Assembly: GCA_023425615.1 (NCBI GenBank)
Contig: JAFACJ010000083.1
Location: forward strand, 1 to 5,187
Direction of reading: 5' to 3'
Source: Actinomycetes bacterium
GTDB taxonomy: Bacteria > Actinomycetota > Actinomycetes > Streptosporangiales > Streptosporangiaceae
Length of the DNA: 5,187 nt
In this document: positions 1-4,089 of the stretch, one piece after another
Layout: each line of letters begins with the position of its first letter
How positions within the stretch are numbered: position 1 is the stretch's first letter
Made by a program: the position numbers and the translations under genes
The notes under the pieces: model-generated
Database searches by the model: none
Seen by the model: only the letters and a program-made list of their open reading frames with translations
What the model was told of the DNA's origin: nothing

Positions 1-191
1 GTCCCGGCCGCCGGGGCGACGATCTCCAGATAGGTGCGGCCGAGCCCGAGGATCTCGTTGACCATGCCCCAGGAGGCGAGTTCGGGGTCGGGGAAGCCGG
101 GCGGCAGCCCGAGGACCGCGCGGGCGGCTCCGGCGGCCTCGGCCAGGTCGGCGGCGGCGAGGGTGGCCTGGATCAGCGCGAGGTCGTTCAC
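1..191 (-). CDS. VOC-family (glyoxalase-like) protein, N-terminal 63 residues, cut by the window edge
   Basis: I translated this by hand from a GTG at 191-189; the frame stays open to position 1, so the C-terminal part is missing. The protein begins MNDLALIQATLAAADLAEAA and reaches WGMVNEILGLGRTYLEIVAP at residues 41-60. This resembles the first beta-alpha-beta-beta-beta module of glyoxalase-like VOC proteins: a hydrophobic strand ending in an Asp-Leu (D15-L16), a helix, then a strand with an L-E-hydrophobic-x-P ending (L55, E56, P60). The usual metal-ligand His of strand 1 is replaced by Gln8; E56 is the likely second ligand of this half. The GTG start overlaps the SDR stop codon (GTGA, 191-188), and a GAGGA lies 7 nt upstream inside the SDR gene, so it is translationally coupled as third gene of the leftward operon. 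The exact reaction is unknown; lyase, isomerase or dioxygenase are all possible in this superfamily. Confidence 0.72.
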   Translation of the reverse strand, partial: MNDLALIQATLAAADLAEAAGAARAVLGLPPGFPDPELASWGMVNEILGLGRTYLEIVAPAAG

Positions 192-940
192 CGGCCGGTC
201 CTCAGGTTCGCGGCGTGCAGCAGCTTGGCGAGCCCGCGCTCGTAGCGGGCGGGGTCGCGGGCCAGCCGGGCCCGCGACTCGATCGCCATCCAGTCGGTGT
301 CGGCGACGTGCTCGCCTCGCAGCATGGCCTTCAGGCCCGCCTTGGCGATGTCGGAGGGCTTCTCCTTCTGCCCCTCCACGTGCCCGGCCATGCGGGTGTC
401 GACCGAGCCGACGATGAGGGCGGTGACACGGGTGCCCTGCGGCTCCAGTTCGGCGCGGGTGATGCCGCTCAGGTACAGCGTGGCGGCCTTGGAGGGGGAG
501 TAGCCGCCCATGAACGCCGTCGGCGCGATGGCCGCGACGGACAGGACGTTGATGATGGCGCCGCCGCCGTTGGCGCCCAGCACGGGCGCGAAGGCGCGGG
601 TGGTGTTGAGGGGCCCGAAGTAGTTCACCTCCATCTCGGCGCGGGCGGCGTCGGGGTCGTCCGCCATGACGAGCCGCTGCCCGGCGAAGTGGCCGGCGTT
701 GTTGATCAGCAGCGAGACGTCGGGGCAGGCGGTGGCGGCGGCGCGGACCTGTGCGGTGTCGGTGACGTCGAGGGCGACGGGCACCGCCCCGGCCTCCAGC
801 AGGTCTTCCGGCATGTCGGCGGGGTTGCGCGCGGCGGCGTACACCTTCGCGCCCTGGGCGAGCAGTTCGGCGGCGAAGGCGGCGCCGATGCCGCGGTTGG
901 CCCCGGTGACCAGGGCGGTGAACTCCTTGAGCTCGGTCAT
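188..940 (-). CDS. Classical short-chain dehydrogenase/reductase (SDR), 250 aa
   Basis: This is an NAD(P)-dependent cytoplasmic oxidoreductase acting on a hydroxyl/keto group of an unidentified small substrate. The Rossmann dinucleotide motif TGANRGIG is at residues 12-19, the adenine-contacting D58 follows strand 3, NNAG is at 80-83 and N106 is the structural/catalytic Asn. The catalytic Ser is S134, and YSPSK gives Y147 and K151, so the full N-S-Y-K tetrad is present at normal spacing. R16 and R38 (after strand 2) suggest NADPH over NADH by family rule. The length of 250 aa is typical. The ATG at 940-938 was chosen because the frame runs on upstream only as Arg/Pro-rich nonsense antiparallel to the next gene; an ATGA overlap (940-937) with the NTF2-like stop and a GGAG 7 nt upstream support it. 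The loop after strand 6 reads VGSVDT (residues 177-182) where many SDRs have a PG pair. Family assignment is certain, substrate unknown. Confidence 0.95.
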   Translation of the reverse strand: MTELKEFTALVTGANRGIGAAFAAELLAQGAKVYAAARNPADMPEDLLEAGAVPVALDVTDTAQVRAAATACPDVSLLINNAGHFAGQRLVMADDPDAARAEMEVNYFGPLNTTRAFAPVLGANGGGAIINVLSVAAIAPTAFMGGYSPSKAATLYLSGITRAELEPQGTRVTALIVGSVDTRMAGHVEGQKEKPSDIAKAGLKAMLRGEHVADTDWMAIESRARLARDPARYERGLAKLLHAANLRTGR

Positions 941-1488
941 CGCGCGGCTCCGTTCGCGTTCCGGTAGACGGGGTCGTGGGGGTACTTGCCGCTCCGGGTG
1001 AGCGCGGAGGGGTCGGGCACGAGCATCCCGAACAGCCAGGTCTCGGCGGCGGGCGCGTCGTGGCTCCACTCCCACAGCAGGGAGCGGTGGGCGATGCCCC
1101 AGCGGCCGTCGCGGCGCTCCATCCGGTCGAGGAGGCGGGCGCCGACGAAGGAGCTGCCGCGTCCGTCGGGGGTGCGGACGGCGCTGAAGGTGACGACGTA
1201 GGACTCCGCCGAGGCGGTGTCGCCGTCGACGTCGATGAGCACGTTCGTCATGCAGTGCATGGTCCGGCCGCGCGGGTGGGTGAGGACCTCGGTGATGCTC
1301 GCGACGTACTCCTCGGCGGTGCCGGTGAAGACGCCGCCGTGGTCCTCGGTGGCTCCCGGCAGATAGCAGGCGGCGATGCCGTCGGCGTCGCCGCGGTCGG
1401 CGGCGCGCAGATAGCGGGCCAGGACCTCGTAGATCTCCTGCTTGTCCAGCAGTTCCCGCACGGCGGGGTGGTGGTCGGCGTCGGTCAT
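937..1488 (-). CDS. NTF2-like / SnoaL-type small-molecule enzyme (nuclear transport factor 2 family), 183 aa
   Basis: First gene of the leftward operon. It has the SnoaL-like alpha+beta cone fold signature: an N-terminal helix pair with LLDKQEIYEVLARYLRAADR (residues 13-32), then ATEDHGG (46-52), TMHCMTNVLIDVDGD (76-90), a strand with SAESYVV, and the terminal DGRWGIAHRSLLWEW (127-141). Candidate pocket residues are Y26 and D31 (five apart), H78, and R135 after H134. Family members related to bile-acid 7-alpha-dehydratase and scytalone dehydratase use a similar Tyr/Asp/His set for dehydration, so a dehydratase or isomerase role is plausible but inferred. The length suits the family (about 140-190 aa). 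The ATG at 1488-1486 follows a GAGGAGG with 4 nt spacing, and the protein starts 11 residues before the conserved helix. It overlaps the SDR by 4 nt. A polyketide, steroid or aromatic substrate would fit the family, but none is demonstrated here. Confidence 0.88.
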   Translation of the reverse strand: MTDADHHPAVRELLDKQEIYEVLARYLRAADRGDADGIAACYLPGATEDHGGVFTGTAEEYVASITEVLTHPRGRTMHCMTNVLIDVDGDTASAESYVVTFSAVRTPDGRGSSFVGARLLDRMERRDGRWGIAHRSLLWEWSHDAPAAETWLFGMLVPDPSALTRSGKYPHDPVYRNANGAAR

Positions 1489-1523
1489 GGTGCCTCCTCG
1501 TCAGGGTGACCCCCGTCTCGCTC

Positions 1524-1553
1524 ACGCTACAACTAAGAGAGTAACTAGGCCAA
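1524..1553 (-). promoter_or_regulatory. Candidate promoter of the leftward (NTF2-SDR-VOC) operon
   Basis: Read on the minus strand, TTGGCC (1553-1548) is followed after 18 nt by TAGCGT (1529-1524). These resemble actinobacterial -35 (TTGACN-like) and -10 (TAGnnT) boxes. Transcription would start near 1517, giving a leader of about 29 nt before the ATG at 1488. The spacer and -10 region contain GTTACTCTCTTAGTTGTAGC (1545-1526), almost repeated in the opposing promoter. It is a prediction from pattern only; the -35 match is partial. Confidence 0.5.
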
Positions 1554-1634
1554 GGGGTCGAAGGATGGTCATATCAAGATCGATGTATCGGTCGGATTTC
1601 ACCCCGTTGACGTCGTCACTCTTTTTGTTGTAGC
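1526..1634. repeat. Pair of 20-nt elements in inverted orientation, one facing each operon
   Basis: The left copy (1526-1545, read on minus) is GTTACTCTCTTAGTTGTAGC; the right copy (1615-1634, read on plus) is GTCACTCTTTTTGTTGTAGC. They match at 17 of 20 positions, with an uninterrupted run of eight at the end (GTTGTAGC). The gap between them is 69 bp and the symmetry centre is at 1580. Neither copy is itself a good palindrome, so each is directional. They may be a shared promoter core, binding sites for a common regulator, or both. Confidence 0.8.
1578..1593. promoter_or_regulatory. Imperfect palindrome midway between the promoters, possible operator
   Basis: GATCGATGTATCGGTC matches its own reverse complement at 12 of 16 positions, with a perfect core CGAT-GT-ATCG at 1581-1590. 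It lies upstream of both predicted -35 boxes, where an activator of both operons could bind. A 4-bp perfect arm occurs often by chance, so confidence is low. Confidence 0.25.
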
Positions 1635-1636
1635 AA
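1607..1636 (+). promoter_or_regulatory. Candidate promoter of the rightward LIV transporter operon
   Basis: TTGACG (1607-1612) is a good actinobacterial -35. After 18 nt comes TAGCAA (1631-1636), a weak -10 lacking the final T. The spacing is identical to the leftward promoter, and the shared element GTCACTCTTTTTGTTGTAGC (1615-1634) lies at the same place within it. The predicted start near 1643 would give a leader of about 53 nt to the livG ATG. The conserved layout is the main support; the -10 alone would not convince, so an activator or a different sigma factor may be involved. Confidence 0.5.
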
Positions 1637-1672
1637 GTGTGTGACCGGAAGCACACTCATAATTGAAGTGTG
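1636..1672 (+). promoter_or_regulatory. Three alternating half-sites AGTGTG / CACACT / AGTGTG in the livG leader
   Basis: AGTGTG occurs at 1636-1641 and 1667-1672, with its exact reverse complement CACACT at 1652-1657. Centres are 16 and 15 bp apart, so the outer copies are 31 bp apart, near three helical turns. Both outer copies are preceded by A (AAGTGTG) and followed shortly by a GAC. As DNA this suits a dimeric regulator binding on one face of the helix at and just after the predicted transcription start, i.e. repression. As RNA, the 1652-1657 and 1667-1672 arms could form a 6-bp hairpin with a 9-nt loop just ahead of the ribosome site. Confidence 0.4.
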
Positions 1673-1677
1673 ACGGC

Positions 1678-1685
1678 GAGAGGAG
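1678..1685 (+). promoter_or_regulatory. Ribosome binding site of livG (decides the start)
   Basis: GAGAGGAG lies 10 nt before the ATG at 1696-1698. It would fall inside the coding region if the in-frame TTG at 1663 were used, and that TTG has no purine-rich site in front of it. The ATG is therefore preferred. Confidence 0.75.
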
Positions 1686-1695
1686 TCCGGCCGAC

Positions 1696-2475
1696 ATGTC
1701 CCACGATCCGCCCCCCGAGCTCAAGGTCACCGAGGTGACCCTGCGCTTCGGCGGGGTCACCGCCCTGGACCGGGTGTCCCTCACCGTGGCGCCCGGGGAG
1801 ATCTGCGGTCTCATCGGCCCCAACGGGGCGGGCAAGACCACCCTGTTCAACTGCGTCACCCGGCTGTACCGGCCCGACTCCGGCGCCATCGCGTTCGCGG
1901 GCAGCGATCTGCTGAGCACCCGCCCCGACCGCGTCATCCGGCTCGGCGTCGCCCGCACCTTCCAGAACCTCGCGCTGTTCCCGTCCCTGACCGTCCTGGA
2001 GAACACCCTGGTCGGCGCGCACACCCGCGAGGGCTCGGGCTTCACCGCGTCGCTGCTGGGCCTGCCCGGCACCCGCGCCGCGCACCGGCGGCTGGAGGCC
2101 GAGGCGCTGGAGATCCTCGCCGATCTCGGCCTCGCCGACCTGGCGCACCGGCCCGCCGAGGGGCTGCCGTTCGGCACCCTCAAGCGCGTCGAGCTGGCCC
2201 GCGCCCTGGCCGGACGGCCACGCCTGCTGCTGCTGGACGAGCCGGCCGGCAGCCTCACCCACGCCGAGGTCGACGAACTCGGCGAGCTGATCCTGCGGCT
2301 GCGCCGCGACCGCGGCCTCGGCGCGCTGCTCGTCGAGCACCACATGGGCCTGGTCATGGGCATCAGCGACCACGTCGTGGCGATGGAGTCGGGCCGCCAG
2401 ATCGCCGACGGGGCGCCCGAGGACGTCCGCGCCGACGAGCGGGTGCTCGCCGCCTACCTGGGGAGGGCCTCATGA
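1696..2475 (+). CDS. livG: LIV-type ABC importer ATP-binding protein (LivG family), 259 aa
   Basis: Cytoplasmic nucleotide-binding subunit that, with the LivF-type partner, powers the LivH/LivM permease pair. Walker A GPNGAGKTT is at residues 41-49 and the Q-loop RTFQN gives Q90. The helical region with FTASLLGLPGTRAAHRRLEA (116-135) is the insertion that separates LivG from LivF proteins. The signature is degenerate, PFGTLKR at 158-164, the position of the YGQQRR-like signature of this family. Walker B LLLLDEP has D181 and catalytic E182, and the switch His is H215 in LLVEHHM. The C-terminal ADERVLAAYLGRAS is typical of the family. By family convention the name is livG, but the substrate class is only 'amino acid or other carboxylate'. 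It is the first gene of the rightward operon and overlaps livF by 4 nt (ATGA, 2472-2475). Confidence 0.93.
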   Translation: MSHDPPPELKVTEVTLRFGGVTALDRVSLTVAPGEICGLIGPNGAGKTTLFNCVTRLYRPDSGAIAFAGSDLLSTRPDRVIRLGVARTFQNLALFPSLTVLENTLVGAHTREGSGFTASLLGLPGTRAAHRRLEAEALEILADLGLADLAHRPAEGLPFGTLKRVELARALAGRPRLLLLDEPAGSLTHAEVDELGELILRLRRDRGLGALLVEHHMGLVMGISDHVVAMESGRQIADGAPEDVRADERVLAAYLGRAS

Positions 2476-3182
2476 GCCTCCTGGAGGTCGCGGGACTGAC
2501 CGCCGGCTACGGCCAGGCGCGCGTCCTGCACGGCCTCGACCTGACCGTCGAGGAAGGGGAGGTGGTCGTCGTCCTCGGCGCCAACGGCGCGGGCAAGACG
2601 ACGACGATGCGGGCGCTGAGCGGGCTCATCCCGCACGGCGGCACCGTCCGGTTCGCCGGCGCCTCCCTCGACGGGGCGGCGCCCGCCGCGGTCGTCTCGG
2701 CCGGGATCAGCCTGGTACCGCAGGGCCGCGGCACCTTCTCCCACCTCAGCGTCATGGACAACCTGCGGGTCGGCGCCGCGCTGCGCCGCGACACCGCGGA
2801 GATCGCCGCCGACATCGAGCGCTGGTGCGAGGTCTTCCCCGTCCTGGCACGGCGTGCCGGGCAGGAGGCGGGGACGCTCTCGGGCGGCGAGCAGCAGATG
2901 CTCGCCGTCGCCCGCGCCCTGATGAGCCGGCCCCGGCTGCTGCTGTGCGACGAGCCGAGCCTCGGCCTCGCCCCCAAGATCGTCGGAGAGCTCTTCGAGG
3001 TGCTGGCCGAGGTCAACCGCGAGCAGGGGACCGCGCTGCTGCTGGTCGAGCAGAACGCCGACCTCGCGCTCGGCATCGCCTCCCGGGTCTACCTGCTGGA
3101 GGTCGGCCGGGTCATCGCCGAGGGCGACGCCGCGCGGTTCCAGGCCGATGAGTCCATCCGCCGCGCCTACCTGGGCCTGTGA
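2472..3182 (+). CDS. livF: LIV-type ABC importer ATP-binding protein (LivF family), 236 aa
   Basis: Second ATPase of the heterodimeric motor. Walker A GANGAGKTT is at residues 36-44, the Q-loop PQGRGTF gives Q84, the canonical signature LSGGEQQ is at 136-142, and Walker B LLLCDEPSLGL has D160 and E161. The usual switch His is Gln194 in LLVEQNA, which is normal for LivF proteins. Because LivG keeps the His but has a weak signature while LivF has the strong signature but no His, the two composite ATP sites would be unequal. The length matches the family (about 230-240 aa). The ATG at 2472 has GGGAGGG 4 nt upstream inside livG and is coupled to its stop. livH begins 10 nt after the TGA at 3180-3182. 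Confidence 0.95.
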   Translation: MSLLEVAGLTAGYGQARVLHGLDLTVEEGEVVVVLGANGAGKTTTMRALSGLIPHGGTVRFAGASLDGAAPAAVVSAGISLVPQGRGTFSHLSVMDNLRVGAALRRDTAEIAADIERWCEVFPVLARRAGQEAGTLSGGEQQMLAVARALMSRPRLLLCDEPSLGLAPKIVGELFEVLAEVNREQGTALLLVEQNADLALGIASRVYLLEVGRVIAEGDAARFQADESIRRAYLGL

Positions 3183-3192
3183 GGAGAACCCG

Positions 3193-4089
3193 ATGGACAT
3201 CTTCCTGGAACGCCTCTTCGACGGCGTCACCAACGGGACCGTCTACGCGATCATGGCGCTCGCCCTGGTCGTGGTGTTCCGCGGCACCGGCACCATCAAC
3301 TTCGCCCAGGGCGAGATGGCGCTGTTCACCACCTACATCGCCTGGGCGCTGACCACGCAGGACGTGCCCGTGTGGCTCGCCGCCCTCGCCGCCTGCGCCA
3401 TCGGGTTCGTGCTCGGGGCGCTGGTCGAGCGGACCCTGATCCGGCCGGTGCGGCGCCGCAACGACATGGCGACGCTCATCGTCGCGCTCGGCCTGTTCAC
3501 CGGGTTCAACGCGCTGGCCGGGCTGCTGTTCGACTCCGAGACCAAGACGATGCCCGGCCTCTTCCCCGGCGGCCAGGAGGACTACCTGGCGGTCGCCGGC
3601 ACCCGTCTGTACTTCGACGCGCTCGGCGTGTGGCTGGTGGTCGCCGCCCTCATCGGGCTGACGTTCCTGCTGTTCAACCGGACCCGGCTCGGCCTGCACA
3701 TGCGCGCCGTCGCCGACAACCCCGAGTCCGCCGCGCTGAGCGGCGTGCCCACCGGGCGGATCCTCATGCTCGGCTGGGGCCTGGCCGGGATCATCGGCTC
3801 CCTCGCCGGCGTCCTCATCACGCCCCTGTCGGCGCAGCAGCTCAGCCTGACGACGATGTTCCCGATCCTCATCTACGCCTCGGCGGCCGCCCTGTTCGGC
3901 GGGCTCGACAGCCCCATCGGCGCGGTCGTCGGCGGGCTGGCGATCGGGCTGCTGGAGGCGATGATCACCGGCTACGTCGGCTTCGTCGGCGGGACGCTCC
4001 AGCAGACCGCGGCGCTCGTCGTCATCGTCCTCATCCTGCTGTTCCGGCCGACCGGGCTGTTCGGCACCCGACAGATGGAGCGGCTGTGA
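3193..4089 (+). CDS. livH: LIV-type ABC importer permease (LivH family), 298 aa
   Basis: Integral inner-membrane subunit of the transport channel. The family hallmark near the N-terminus is INFAQGEM (residues 35-42), followed by hydrophobic spans at about 16-29, 42-54, 59-77, 93-113, 144-161, 188-210, 220-236, 242-262 and 270-285. The cytoplasmic EAA-type coupling loop that docks on the ATPases is at 162-185, with LGLHMRAVADNPESAALSGV including R171, A172, D175 and G184. FGGLDSPIGAVVGG (235-248) is the second conserved permease block. There is no signal peptide beyond the first span. The ATG at 3193 has GAGGAG (3181-3186) 6 nt upstream, overlapping the livF stop. It overlaps livM by 4 nt (GTGA, 4086-4089). 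A LIV/HAAT permease is certain; the transported compound is not defined by sequence. Confidence 0.95.
   Translation: MDIFLERLFDGVTNGTVYAIMALALVVVFRGTGTINFAQGEMALFTTYIAWALTTQDVPVWLAALAACAIGFVLGALVERTLIRPVRRRNDMATLIVALGLFTGFNALAGLLFDSETKTMPGLFPGGQEDYLAVAGTRLYFDALGVWLVVAALIGLTFLLFNRTRLGLHMRAVADNPESAALSGVPTGRILMLGWGLAGIIGSLAGVLITPLSAQQLSLTTMFPILIYASAAALFGGLDSPIGAVVGGLAIGLLEAMITGYVGFVGGTLQQTAALVVIVLILLFRPTGLFGTRQMERL

Larger units (their letters stand above)
1489..1695. promoter_or_regulatory. Divergent control region between the enzyme operon and the LIV transporter operon
   Basis: This non-coding stretch of 207 bp is the only clear gap in the window and is markedly more AT-rich than its flanks (about 1524-1675). 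It holds both operons' start signals: a leftward promoter candidate (1524-1553), a rightward promoter candidate (1607-1636), an imperfect palindrome between them (1578-1593) and a cluster of AGTGTG/CACACT half-sites in the livG leader (1636-1672). No small ORF with a convincing ribosome site and no terminator-like hairpin with a T-run was seen. Confidence 0.85.

Noticed and set aside
215..1509. Plus-strand open frames (215-967 and 976-1509) opposite the SDR and NTF2-like genes
   Set aside because: Gly/Val/Ala-rich shadow translations without motifs; the minus strand carries complete catalytic motifs.
188..1525. One continuous 445-codon minus-strand frame that would fuse an N-terminal extension to the SDR
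   Set aside because: The first ~195 codons are Arg/Pro-rich nonsense overlapping the NTF2-like gene in another frame; the SDR starts cleanly at the ATG 940-938 with its own ribosome site.
1663..1695. In-frame TTG at 1663 as an upstream start for livG
   Set aside because: No ribosome site in front of it, and the added residues have no family counterpart; the ATG at 1696 has a good GAGAGGAG upstream.
1489..1695. CRISPR, attachment site or riboswitch in the intergenic region
   Set aside because: Only short paired elements are present, with no repeat-spacer periodicity, no tRNA fragment and no recognisable aptamer core; promoter/operator function explains them more simply.
2166..2190. LivG as a non-functional ATPase because LSGGQ is missing
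   Set aside because: Degenerate signatures of this kind are normal in LivG proteins; Walker A, Q-loop, Walker B Glu and switch His are all intact.
1599..2373. Minus-strand open frames opposite livG
   Set aside because: Composition-driven shadows; one even runs through the AT-rich promoter region without a plausible start.
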